Positions 36,853-48,474 of a stretch of DNA of 64,000 bases are shown in pieces. Location of the stretch: the NCBI GenBank assembly GCA_963576785.1, contig OY756144.1:2542001-2606000 (forward strand), written 5' to 3'. This DNA is from Chlorophyllum brunneum (Eukaryota > Basidiomycota > Agaricomycetes > Agaricales > Agaricaceae). A model generated the notes under the pieces. It worked only from the letters and a program-made list of their open reading frames with translations. It ran no database searches and was not told the origin of the DNA. The first letter of the stretch is position 1; each line of letters starts with the position of its first letter. A program made the position numbers and the translations under genes.

Positions 36853-37551
36853 GGTAGTAAAGGCAGAGCGCCGGGCCCAGAAATTGGTGGTTTATAGAGT
36901 AATATTATACTAATTTTAACGGATGGCCAGCCCTTGTATCCACTCGGGAGGGCAAGAAGGGTTTTAGGTTGAAGTCTCCTAGGCACTGGACAGTTAACGA
37001 GAATAGAGACGCAGTGTGGGAAAAAAGATATATTGTTTTTTCAAGAGCCTCTGGAACTTGTAGGTGCACCTGCTCATCTGAGCTGGCTGATGATAGTGTG
37101 CCCACCTGACTCCAGGTCCCCACCTCAAGTAATTGCTTATGTTAGTGCTCATCTGGCCTCCCTGACTGTTTATGAGATGTGACCTCATTGACCATTACAA
37201 CATCCTGGTCCTTACTGTTTTGGTGGGATCAGTTGTTGAATCCTATGAATGTCTATTCATACTCTGAGCACACAGTGATCAACCTCATTAAGATGAAGCT
37301 GTCTCTAAGCTCTTTTTAGGTACAGTAGCTTGATCTCATTCTGAGTCATCTCACTAGAGACAATAGGGAGGATTTTGCTAATATATGGCTCATCTGCTAA
37401 GTCTGCTGTAATTATACAAGCAACCTCTCCTTTGAGCCAGTTCTTGAATTTATCAAGGTCTACTGAAAATTTACTTCTTTTACTTTAGGCAGTTGTCCCC
37501 TAGAATATGTCACTAGTAATACCTGCTCTCTAGTATTAGGATCTGTAATAC

Positions 37552-38012
37552 TGTTACAACCAGTAAACTGCATGCCTGTTTTAGGACATGATTCTACCTT
37601 AGTTCAGGTTTTTAGCTTGCATGGAGGATTACTTGCTGATTGGGCTTATCTTTGTTCTGAACCTATCAATCAACCTTTCCTATATTTGTTTCTGTCTATT
37701 TTTGTACATCTTGTTTCCTTTTACATTCTGATTTCTTTCTACCTCTATTACTCCATACTTCAGTATCACCTGTTCTGCTTATTGTGTCATATTCCTGTTA
37801 CCATTGTCATATGATGTTTCCCTTATTCTTTTTATGTCTAGTTACTCCATTATCTTTGTCCATTGACCTTCCAATACTTTTCCACTACTAGTATATAAGT
37901 AGTCCTTTGTACACTTGTATTTGGTAGTCTGATTTTCAACTTAGTCTCTGGCTATCTTCCTCTATCACTTTCTCTTATACAAGTAAATCCTTCTGCTCAT
38001 CCACTACCTACA
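37552..38012 (+). repeat. Putative long terminal repeat of the Ty3-like remnant
   Basis: Begins TGTTACAACC, a usual Ty3 LTR start, holds TATATAAG at 37892-37899 and could end at CTACA (38012) just before the Gag leader. No second copy is present to confirm the borders. Confidence 0.35.
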
Positions 38013-38561
38013 TCTGACCTCTATCCTAGTGACAAAAGGTTATCTAAGTGAAGACTACTATGATACCTGAAGGGATGCCACACAAGCTGAAGCCAAGGTC
38101 CCCTGTCCATCCAGTCTACCATTCTATAAGGACTATACCCTTGTCTATATATAATATTGAACTTAACAGTAAAATCAGACTGAGACCCCCAGTATTGACT
38201 TTCCCTCCTTATGACTACTTATCTCACCTATTCTTTTATATCCACAGAATCTTCTATGACTAGCACCACTACACAATCTTCTACTACCCATAACTGCACT
38301 CCTACCCAACCACCTATTACTGTCAATGAACCAACTGCAGAAGATGGTGATAACAACCTGTCCAAAGATAGTAATGCACTACCTATAGACCCTACTCATG
38401 CTATGGCCCATACTTTATCCTGTTTGGCCAAAACTTTGGACAGCTGAGAACACTCCAGTTCTTTAGCCCTTGACAATCATTCGAAAATCAAGGCTTGTGA
38501 ACCAGATACTTTTGATAGCTTGGACCCTTTTAAACTAAAGGATTGGGTCTTCTAATGTATT
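37552..38561 (+). mobile_element. Remnant of a Ty3/gypsy-like retrotransposon, 5' part only
   Basis: The frame from about 38257 has an N-terminal Thr/Ser/Pro-rich region and then ACEPDTFDSLDPFKLKDWVF at about 38489-38553, which resembles the Ty3 Gag entry block seen in basidiomycete elements. It is cut at about 38561 where LINE copy A begins. Protease, RT and integrase are absent. The segment contains no CG dinucleotide up to 38481, far below the host genes. One or two stops interrupt the Gag frame. Confidence 0.5.
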
Positions 38562-40200
38562 CTGATTTGGATGAAAAACTCCATGCTTGACAGAATCAAA
38601 CTGGAGGCAATTCGAGATCATCTTCTTGACGAGCTTGCCAAAGGTGTTCAGGAGCACAATGGGCCTGAATGCCTTAGGTGTTGAGTAGGACAGCTTGCCT
38701 AGCTTCGGTATGATAACCAACAAGCTTTCCTTGAAATAGGATAGCCAATGACCCACACACATACAGGCATTAGCTATCCTGATGAATAGCCAAAGGACAT
38801 TGGGGTCCTCAGTGATCTCTTTGAGGTGGGTCCACGTTACATGGTCTGGCCCCGGTGTGGACACACCTGAGCATGCGCTCAGGGCATCCATCAGCTCTAA
38901 GGCTGAAAAATGGACCCACTCCCTAGCTAGAAGACTTGGCAGTGGATCAAGAACAGAAATATCCACAGCTTGGCCAGAAGCTGAGTTGTAGGTATTGTGA
39001 AGTGTGTCCCAGAGATCTGGGAGCACATGACATGGCTCTGTATTGTACTGGATAGCCTCGCAGGGTAGAAGCTTCTGCTTCTGGACCCATTCCATAAGGT
39101 CCTACGGTTGCTTGTTAGAAGAAGCAATCTCCTCGATGCGAGCATCGAAGAAGTTGCATTTAGCATGCTTCTTAGCACATCTAAAATTAGAGTAGTCATT
39201 GTGAGAGCGAGTCTCATGATATCTTCCAAAGGTTTCGTGGCATTCCTGGTTCCACCAGGGCTTAGAGCAGCGAGTAATCATGATGTCCACTACATGGGCT
39301 TCCCATGCAGTGGAGAAGGCCTCCACCACAGCATGAACCGTAGCTTCAACCTCATCAGTGGTAGAAGGTTCTGGAAGTCTAGCTACTTCATGGAGGTCCT
39401 GGATAATATCAGTGAGGAAGAGTGCTACCTCTTCTCCACTATCATGTGGCAGGGTTTTCCTGTAAGTCTCCACTATTGTGGGTGTGACTGGAAGCACCAG
39501 AACCAGTGGAACATGGTCTGATGGACCCCTAAGGGAGTAATCTAACCTAGGTCTATGGGAAATAGACAGGTCTGATAGAACAAATGCCAGATCAATGACC
39601 GAAGGCCAAAGGTCCTCATTGTGTGGAATGTGAGTAGGCCCAAGCTTGACTGGAAGGGTGAGGTCTAGACCAATGTCCGACCCAATGGAGATCAGGAACT
39701 GCAAGGTGCCTGAGTAGAAGCCAAAATTAGGGTCCCAAAGCTCAGAATGGCAATTAAAATCACTGCCCATATAGATGTGCCTGGGCAATGTAGCAGACCA
39801 GTCCGAGAGGAACCAAATTGCAGTGTGCTCCAAATCAGAGTAAACATTCATGAGATTCAAGGTCTTGCCCCCCAAAAAGAGGGAGAGAACCATGATGTCA
39901 TGGTGATTGACGAGATCCATCCAATAGGATGGTCTCAGAGAAGCCAACCAGTTATGGACAAATGTCATAACCCATAGGTCAGAGCCAGGCTCCAGGGCCC
40001 AAACCATGCACAGCCACTTGGGGTGCTTGAGGGCGCCAATAATGTCATCCCCCTTAACAGAAGTTGTGGAGGGAGCAGATCTGATGAACTGCCAAGGAGG
40101 TTCCTGAACAAAGAGAACATCAAAGCAATCTTTGAGGTCCTCAAGTAAAGTATCCAATAAATCATAATTTTTATTTAAGTTCTGTTGGTATACACAGAGA
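38562..40200 (-). pseudogene. LINE-1 copy A ORF2 fragment: AP endonuclease and start of RT
   Basis: One frame with a TAG at about 39102 where copies B and C have Trp (RPWDLMEW). Endonuclease marks are FVQEPPW, MGSDFNCHSELWD and PSDHVPLVL. RT begins with VIIPKLGK and FRPIVLLNTFGKL. The frame ends at HPNQ on the junction with the Ty3 remnant. Confidence 0.75.
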
Positions 40201-40482
40201 CTTCGTAGTTCTAAAGGTCACCTATTCATTGGCAAGCTGTAGAGTATGAGGGTTGGTGAGGGGAGATCACCATCGAAGATGGTTGTTACTCACCTCGCAA
40301 TAGAACTTCTTGATTTTCTCAGGTTCAAACCAAGCATCAAAAAATTTACATTTCTTCGAGATCGTATGGTGCAGACCTTGGCAGTTGAGACAATGTGGCA
40401 TATGAGGACAAAGCTCATCCGCCGGTGTAGGAGGAATGGGAGGCTGCACACTGGAATTACCCTTGCAGCAACTACAGAGAGT

Positions 40483-41475
40483 TCAGTGATGCTCTTCGTG
40501 ATGAGGACTACCACAGGTTGGACACTTCAAGGCCTGTGCCTTGCAGAATTGGATGGGGTGGCCCCAGTGAAAGCATCGCTTCCACAGGGACACCCCCGGA
40601 GAGGCTGTGGATGGCCTGATAGGACAGGCATATCCACTGATATGGAGTGACTTCTGGAGAAGGAGGTTTGCCCGTTGACCTTTCTGAGAGTTGTAGATGT
40701 TGAAGTACACTGTGGCAGTATCAGATGCCTCGGAGTTCCTCAAAATACGGGGGGGTCCCGTTAATGTGAACAGGTCAGAAAACGCAGTGTGCTTTATGAT
40801 CTGCTTGATCTCGAAAAAGGACCAGCGAGTCTTGCCAATCCTGAAGTAAGGGATGTCAATGACCTTGAGATAGGACTTTGACTGGGGAAGGCCAACTGTA
40901 AAAATGGTTCCCTGAGGGATGGCCTTCAAAATCCACATCTTGGCAACCTCAAGGTCAGCAGGAGTGGGAACAGCATTGGTATGCAAAGTGAACCCCCCGT
41001 ACTTGGCAGAGGTAGACTCTACTTGAATATGGAGGCGTGAGTTTACGAATCCATGGTTAACCATGGTTTTGAGGTGGAATGAGGAGACTTTGGGGGTAGC
41101 CTCGAAGTTAACAATAATCTGGTGCCATGAGGGGCTAGTGGTGGTCATCCTAGGCCTCTTCTTAGAGGCTTTGGACTTGGGAGGAGAGACTTGCTCACCC
41201 ATGGTGAGAATCCTGTCCAGAGGAAGCGGAGGGAACATCTGTGCAAGCTGCACGACAGTTCCCGATGCTATAGTCGCCTTTCCCTTCCTTTTTGGTTGGG
41301 GAACAGGCTCCTTGGCCACCACAGAGAATGTTCTCTTGTTCCCTGCCTTAGCAGCCTGAGTAGATGGGGTAGGAGGAGCCACTGGCTTACACTGGTAGGT
41401 CCCCTTCCCCGCAAGAGGAGATGGTCCTACCCCAACAGGGCGAGGACCACTTGAAGGTCCCTTTGGACCAGGCAT
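40483..41475 (-). pseudogene. LINE-1 copy A ORF1 (Gag-like, CCHC zinc knuckles)
   Basis: Open for 330 codons. A basic, Pro/Lys-rich region precedes a central domain, and the first knuckle CKRC-type motif reads WKRCFHWGHPIQFC, so the first Cys is lost (Trp). The next knuckle is CPTCGSPHHEEHH. A TGA after EEHH interrupts the frame; reading continues to about 40220 with a third knuckle (CLNCQGLHH). ORF1 proteins of this kind bind the element RNA. Confidence 0.7.
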
Positions 41476-42377
41476 CGGAATGTCTGGGTCCTGGGGGGGA
41501 GGCCCAGCCGGGGGAGGCCGGGGAACAACTCGAGCCCTTGGTACAGGAGGAGTATGAGAGAGGAGGGGCAGAAGAAGTAGTGGGGGCCAGTCCCATAGAT
41601 GTACTCAGGATAGTACCAATGGTAGGCATCCCAAAGCCAAGCTTGACAGTGGACCATCCACTGTCATCGATAACCTTGCACAATTAAATAATCGATCATG
41701 CCAGGGGGTAGACTGAATTACCCGGAAGGGTAGTCCAGTTGATATTCTCCACCATCTTGTTGAGGAAGGTAGAGATTAGGTCCAGTAAGTCCGAGGCCGC
41801 TTTGAGATCTGCTGCAACACTGTTGGCAGTGTTAAGAAGACAGCAGTAGTACGGGGATGAGGAGCTGGTGGAGGAGGGCACAGGGCTAGGTGCATTGGGG
41901 GTGGAGCCCTGAGGGGGAGTCATGGGATCTTCGTCAAACCCACCTAACTTGCCAAAATCCTCCACAGCAGGCCCAGGCAATAGCGAGGTGGTGCGTGAAC
42001 CCCTCCTTCCAGTGGGAGTTTGAAGAATGTCTGGCGGTCCTCTAGTACAACTAGATTCATGCAGATGACAGATGGGTCCTGAGAAGGAGGCCCGGATAGT
42101 ATCGAGGGTATTGGGGGACTCAGGGACATGGCACCCAGTCCCTCCGCTGAATGGGGGTTGTGATGGCATGTGGAAAGGCCGCAGATGTGTTCCTAGGGGA
42201 CTAGGACACTGAAACAAGCAAGTACAATGACTTAGATGATGAGGACGAGTTGTTTATGCTTGTTTACTGGTGGAAGCCATCCTACAAACATTACAAAAAA
42301 ATTACCTCCACAGATTAGTACTAACATACCTTCTGTAAAGGCTGATAAATACCAAATCAAGAAGCAAATGGCTCTGC

Positions 42378-44507
42378 AGTTTCAAAGAGTTGCTCTTGGT
42401 TATCATTCCAAAACCGGGGAAGCCCTCCTACTCTACTCTGCCTTGAATTTTCAGGAACATGTTTGACATTACTCTACCAAGGCTCTCTCCACCATGAAAG
42501 TAATGGGGATGCTTGGCAACTCCTTCTGCAGTCTGACCCCTAAGCAGAAGTGGCTCCTCTTCAGGTTGTGTGTCATGCCTATTGCAATATATGGCTTCTA
42601 TCTGTGGTATTTTGACAAGGCTCAATGTAAGAGCCTTCTCAAATCCCTTAATACTATGCAATACAAGGCTGCACTGTGGATCACTGGTGCATTCCGCACC
42701 TCCCCCTCTGGTGGCACCAAAGCCCTCACTGGTCTCATCCCCATCCACCTCCATCTGAAAAAGCTGGCCTCAAGAGCAAACTATCGTCTTGCCACCCTCT
42801 CCAATACCCACCCTCTCCAATCCCTCCTCGATCATCTGAATGCCAAGGGCGCCCCCCTGCACCCTCTCTCCATCTCTCTCTTGTCTGACTGCCTTGTCAG
42901 GCAGGTCAAGGGTTCCCTTATAAAAGCTATCTTGGTGCTCCCATCCCTCACCAAACGGTTTGATCCCTGCTCTGCAGTGGCTCAACCTGGACACCATCTC
43001 CTTCCATGACTCTCCTCATTCTCATGATGAGAGAGCTGTGCATATAAGGCATCTGAACAGCACTTTGGAACATGCTAATGCCGATCCCTGGGTTCTCGCT
43101 GTAGCCACAGATACCAGTCTACCACTGCAGGGAGAATTCCAGGCAGTCTCTGCTACCCATATCTACTGGTTGGACCAGCATGTCTTCCAGACGAGACATG
43201 TGGCCAGTCGAGTGACAGCTCCTGATGTGGAGCTGTATGCTATCCAGATCGTGATTGGAAAAGCCTTCCTGATTGTGACTCCATTGTCCTGTTCACCAAC
43301 TCCCCTGGCTCAGCTAGGAGAGCGGTGGACCCCTCTGTTCACTCCGGTCAGGCTCACTCACTTGCTGTGTGCAACACCCTTATGGAGTGGTTTGGGGGTC
43401 ATCCTGAATGCTCTCTTCACGTCTGGCACATCTACTCTTTGGAGAAGTGGGCCATTCATATTACGGTGCATCAGTACTGTGCCAAGCTTCAGGTCACTGT
43501 GGGTTCCTGTCCGCAAACCTCCCTTGACTCCCTTCATCAGAAGGTTGTCAAATCTTGCCAGGATGCCTGGATCACTCGATTCCAGGATCCTACTCACTTG
43601 GGTAGCCAGTTTATGGCTCTCAAAGGGTGTAATGGTAAGCCCCTCCAGCCTACTTACCTCAATGGAGGTTCGTGGCTGCCCTCTGCCACAGCAGAGTCAA
43701 ACTTGCTGTCCACCCACATGTGTAGAGTTATACTCAACCATGTACCTATCAGGGCCTACAGGTCTCAGTTCTTCCAGGATGAACCATTCTGGTGTCCATG
43801 TGGGGCTCCCTTCAAGTCTCGTATGCATATTCTTACCAACTGTAGTTGGTTCAACTCCTCTAGAGGGTACCCTACCATGCTGGATGCCCTCATCAGGTTC
43901 TTGAAAGCAAACCCTCATGTGTTTGCTTTCCCATCCGTTCCTCAGGGTATTGGATAACTGGCTCAGGGTAGGTGGGTTATTGTCCTGTACTAGAGAACTC
44001 CAGCAAAAGTCCGGTGAAGACCTTCAGAGTTTTATGAATGGAGCTGTCCCCTTTGGCAACTAGGTATGGTGAAGATGCCAATAGCCACACAAATGATGCA
44101 GCCTATTACTCTGGCAAGGGTGACCATGGCCTGGGGGATGGCTCCTAGTAAGAAGAACTCTGGGAGCTAGTAGCAGGACCGGTAACTGGGGGTCTCTGGC
44201 ACTGGGCATTTATAGTAAACTAATACTTACTGACTGGGCCTGGTCTCTGGACTGGGTCGCTGGTTGGGGGACCTCCCTACCCACTTGCCTCCTCTGGTGT
44301 CCACTCCCCTCACCCTTTGGGCTTGGGAGTAGGATGCAGTTCTGTCTACTGTTGGTTTTGGGCAATGGTATGTCTGCTTAGTGGGGTGTGTCCACCACTT
44401 CTCTGTAGATACCCACTAGTTTACTCTTTTGTATTCCGGCCATGGGTTGTGTTTGAGCACCGCATAATAAATTGGCCTTAGGCCATGAAGGAAAAAAAAA
44501 AAAAAAA
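42378..44507 (+). mobile_element. LINE-1 family copy D, 5'-truncated and internally deleted, with poly(A)
   Basis: Plus-strand copy that ends in GGCCATGAAGG and about 17 A (44491-44507). It abuts copy B inside B's ORF2. It starts with a piece homologous to the RT block around VIIPK (42381-42425), then jumps directly to the block after the RT catalytic core (FQEHV, 42430), so roughly 0.8 kb of RT is missing. The rest holds thumb, RNase H, the C-terminal Cys motif and a 3' UTR. Confidence 0.75.
42428..43957 (+). pseudogene. LINE-1 copy D ORF2 C-terminal part (thumb, RNase H, Cys motif)
   Basis: Two frames are needed. The first carries MGMLGNSF, ALWITGAFRTSP and the first RNase H strand (AVATDTSLPLQGEF). 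The second carries FTNSPGSARRAVDPS, RAYRSQFFQDEPFWCPCG and the CPCGAPFKSRMHILTNC zinc-like motif. At least one frameshift near 43000-43330 separates them. The third catalytic acid of RNase H appears as Asn (FTNS). Confidence 0.65.
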
Positions 44508-44508
44508 A

Positions 44509-47038
44509 TAGTGTTAAGTTGTTTCAGAAGGGCCTTATTACAGGTACCTTCATAAAACCAAAGACGGAACCCATACGTAGTGATAGGCACTACACATGAG
44601 TGGTAAAGAGTCCTCTTCTGAGTAGGAAGAAGGCCCCGCAATGAGTTACCAAGCATGCCCATGGCCTTGACCATGGACAGAGACTTAGTAGCATAATGTC
44701 AAATGTGCTCTTTAAAAGTAAGAGTGCAATCGAAGAAAAAAACCAAGTATCTCCAATGGGTCTTAGGGCATAGCAGAGTATTGCTGGTATAGGGAGTATA
44801 CCCCAAATCCAGCAGTGGGCTGTTATCTCTCTGTTTACAGGAGAAGTGAAAGACTTCAGACTTGTTGTGCTCAATGGCAAGCCCAAACGAGGTAGTCAGG
44901 CAATAGATAATCTGGTATGCCTGCTTAAAACATACCAAATTAGGTTCCCAAGTCTTAGCCTGGGCAATGGCAAGGCCATCGTCGACATATAAGAGCAGGG
45001 TACTCCCAAGTGCGATTGCCTCCCTGTCATAAAGTTTCATGAAGGGGGCAAGATAAAGGCTAGAGAGGACAGGAGAGTGTGATGAGCCCTGACCTACCCC
45101 TACGTCCGCCTGTCTGAGATCAGACTTATGGTCTCCCCACGCATACTGCGTAGAGCGACCAACTAAATAAGAGGCAAAGAATCTACTCACACAGGGGTCG
45201 AATCCTTGCTTTCGTAGAATTGCCAACAACATGTTGTGATTGAGCGAAGGAAAGAACTGAGCAATGTCAAAAGTGACAATCCTAGTTTTGAGGCCCTTAG
45301 CCCACCTGACGCAAACGATGTGGGTTAGGAGCATCCCATCATCAGTAGACCTTTGAAAAATACTACCGAGCTGATTTGGATAAAAAACTCCATGTTTGAC
45401 AGAGTCAAACTGGAGGAAATTTGAGATCATCTTCTCGATAAGCTTGCCAAAGGTGTTCAGGAGCACAATGGGCCTGAACACCTTGGGCATCGAGTAGGAT
45501 GGCTTGCCCAGCTTTGGTATGATAACCGACAAGCTTTCCTTGAAATGGGATGACCAATGACCCACACACATGCAGGCATTAGCTATTCTGATGAATAGCC
45601 AAAGGACATTGGGGTCCTCAGTGATCTCTTTGAGGTGGGTCCATGTTACATGGTCCAGCCCCGGGGCAGACACACCCAAGCATGTGCTCAGGGCATCCAT
45701 CAGCTCTAAGGCTGAAAAATGGACCCACTCCCTAGCCGAAAGACTTGGCAGCGGATCAAGAACAGAAATATCCACAGCTCGGCCAGAAGCTGAGTTGTAG
45801 GTATTGTGAAGTGTGTCCCAGAGATCTGGGAGCACATGACATGGCTCTGTATTGTACTGGATAGCCTCGCAGGGTAGAAGCTTCTGCTTCTGGACCCATT
45901 CCATAAGGTCCCACGGTCGCTTGTTAGTAGAAGCAATCTCCTCAATGTGAGCATCGAAGAAGTTGCATTTAGCATGCTTCTTAGCACATCTAAAATTAGA
46001 GTAGTCATTGTGAGAGTGAGTCTCACAATATCTCCTGAAGGTTTTGTGGCATTCCTGGTTCCACCAGGGCTTAGAGTAGTGAGTGATCATGATGTCCACT
46101 GCATGGGCTTCCCACGCAGTGGAGAAGGCCTCTGCTACAGCATGAACCGCAGCTTCAACCTCATCAGTGGTAGAAGGTTCTGGAAGTCTAGCTACTTCAC
46201 AGAGGTCCCGGATAACATCAGTGAGGAAGAGCGCTACCTCTTTGCCACTGTTATGTGGCAGGGTTTTCCTATGAGTCTCCACTATCGTGGGTGTGACTGG
46301 AAGCACTAAAACCAACGGAACATGGTCTGATGGATCTCTAAGGGAGTAATCTAACCTAGGTCTATGGGAAATAGAAAGGTCTGATGGAACAAATGCAAGA
46401 TCTATGACCAAAGGCCAGAGATCCTCATTGTGTGGAATATGAGTAGGCCCAGGCTTGACTGGAAGGGCAAGGTCTAGACTAATGTCTGTCCCGATGGAAA
46501 TCAGGGACTGCGAGGTGCCTGAGTGGGAGCCATAGTTAGGGTCCCAAAGCTCAGAATGGCAATTAAAATCACTGCCCATATAGATATGCCTGGGCAATGT
46601 AGCAGACTGGTCTGAGAGAAACTGAATTGCAGTGTGCTCCAAATCAGAGTAAACATTCATGAGATTCAAGGTCTTGCCCCCCAAAAAGAGGGAGAGAACC
46701 ATGATGTTATGGTGATTGATGAGATCCATCCGATAGGACAGTCTCAGAGAAGCCAACTGGTTATGGACAAATATCATAACCCATGGGTCAGAGCCAGGCT
46801 CTGGGGCCCAAACCATGCACAGCCACTCAGGGTGCTTGGGGGCACCAATAACGTCATCCCCCTCGACAAAAGTTGTGGAGGGAGCAGATCTGATGAACCA
46901 CCAGGGAGGTTCTTGAAAGAAGAGGACGTCAAAGTGATCTTTGAGATTCTCAAGTAAAGTATCCACTAAATCATAATTCTTCTTACAATTCTGTTGATAT
47001 ACATGAATATTTCGTAGTTCTAAAGGTTGCCTATTCAT
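44509..47038 (-). pseudogene. LINE-1 copy B ORF2: endonuclease and RT, C-terminus lost
   Basis: Open through the endonuclease (FFQEPPWW, GSDFNCHSELWD, SDHVPLVL) and the RT (FDIAQFFPSLNH, VGQGSSHSPVLS, LLYVDDGLAIAQ) with no stop up to about 44699. Then comes a TGA after KEHI and a further piece to KQLNT. YVDD is the RT catalytic motif. RNase H is absent because the copy is cut by copy D. Confidence 0.8.
44931..46924 (-). repeat. Inverted-repeat arm 1 (in LINE-1 copy B)
   Basis: 1994 bp that match 51196-53189 in reverse complement. Translations in several frames are identical over the whole tract, and equal length shows no net indel. Just outside both ends the copies differ at several positions within 20 bp. 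Confidence 0.8.
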
Positions 47039-48191
47039 TGGCAAGCTGTAGAGTATGAGGGTTGGTGAGAGGAGATTGCCATCGAAGACAGTTGTTACTC
47101 ACCTCGTGATAGAACTTCTTGATTTTCTCAGGTTCAAACCAAGCATCAAAAAATTTACATTTCTTCAAGGTCACATGGTGCGGACCTTGGCAGTTGAGAC
47201 AATGTGGCATATGAGGACAAGGCTCATCCACCGGTGTAGGAGGAATGGGAGGCTGCACACTGGAATTACCCTTGCAGCAACCACAGAGAGTTCAGTGGTG
47301 CTCCTTGTGATGAGGACTACCACAGGTTGGGCATTTCAAGGCCTGTGCCTTGCAGAATTGGATGGGGTGGCCCCAGTAGAAGCATCGCTTACACAGAGAC
47401 ACCTCCGGAGAGGCTGCAAATAGCCTGATAGGACAGGCATATCCACTGATATGGAGCAACTTCCAGAGAAGAAGGTTTGCCCATTGACCCTTCTGAGAGT
47501 CATAGATGTTGAAGTACACTGTGGCAGTATCAGATGCCTCGGAGTTCCTCAAAATATGGGGGGGTCCCGTTAATGTGAACAGGTCAGAAAATGCAGTGCA
47601 CTTCATGATCTGCTTGATCTCAAAAGAGGACCAGCGAGTCTTGCCAATTCTGAAGTAAGGGATGTCGATGACCTTGAGATAGGACTTTGACTGGGGAAGG
47701 CCAACTGTAAAAATGGTTCCCTGAGGGATGGCCTTGAAAATCCACATCTTGGTGACCTCAAGATCAGCAGGAGTGGGGATAGCATTGGTACACAAAGTGA
47801 ACCCCCTGTACTTGGCAGAGGTAGACTCTACTCAAATATGGAGGCATGAGTCCATGAATCCACAGTTAACCATGGTTTTGAGGTGGAATGAGGAGACTTT
47901 GGGGGTAGCCTCAAAGTCAACAATGATCTGGTGCTGTGAGGGGCCAGCAGTGGTCATCCTAGGCCTCTTCTTAGAGGCTTTGGACTTGGGAGGAGAGACT
48001 TGCTCACCCATGGTGAGAATCCTGTCCAGAGGAAGCGGAGGGAACATCTGTGCAAGCTGCACGACAGTCCCCAATGCTGTAGTCGCCTTTCCCTTCCCTT
48101 TCAGTTGGGGAACAGGCTTCTTGGCCACTGCAGAGAATGTTCTCTTGTTTCCTGCCTTAGCAGCCTGAGTAAATGGGGCAGGAGGAGCCAC
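47031..48191 (-). pseudogene. LINE-1 copy B ORF1 (Gag-like)
   Basis: One frame interrupted by TGA at 47832-47834 (CGA in copy C) and by TGA after HHKEHH. It keeps the knuckles CKRCFYWGHPIQFC, CPTCGSPHHKEHH and CLNCQGPHH. Its TAG (47031-47033) overlaps the ORF2 ATG (47036-47038). Confidence 0.7.
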
Positions 48192-48459
48192 TGGCTTATA
48201 CTAGTAGGTCCCCTTCCCTGCAAGAGGAGACAGTCCTACCCCAATGGGGTGAGGACCACTTAAAGGTCCCTCTGGACTAGGCATCAGAACGTTTGGGTCC
48301 TAGGGGGGAGGCCCAGCCAGGGGAGGCCAGGGGACAGCTCAATCCCTTGGTACAGGAGGAGTATGAGGGGCAGGAGGAGGGGCAGAAGAAGTAGCAGGGG
48401 CCAGTCCCATAGATGTGCTCAGGATAGTACTAATGGTAGGCATCCCAAAGCCAAGCTCA

Positions 48460-48474
48460 ACAGTGGACCATCCA
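48460..48474 (+). repeat. Left target-site duplication of the SINE
   Basis: ACAGTGGACCATCCA. It matches the right copy at 49508-49522 except for one G/A difference, and matches the empty site in copy A (41646-41660) exactly. Confidence 0.8.

Larger units (their letters stand above)
38562..42217 (-). mobile_element. LINE-1 family copy A, truncated at its 3' side
   Basis: Non-LTR retrotransposon on the minus strand. It contains the 5' region (41480-42217), ORF1 with zinc knuckles and the first half of ORF2 (AP-type endonuclease and start of the reverse transcriptase). It ends inside the RT domain at the fusion with the Ty3 remnant, so the RT core, thumb, RNase H, 3' UTR and poly(A) are missing. 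LINEs usually lose their 5' end, so this needs a rearrangement. It serves as the empty site for the SINE insertion in copy B (41646-41660). Confidence 0.8.
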
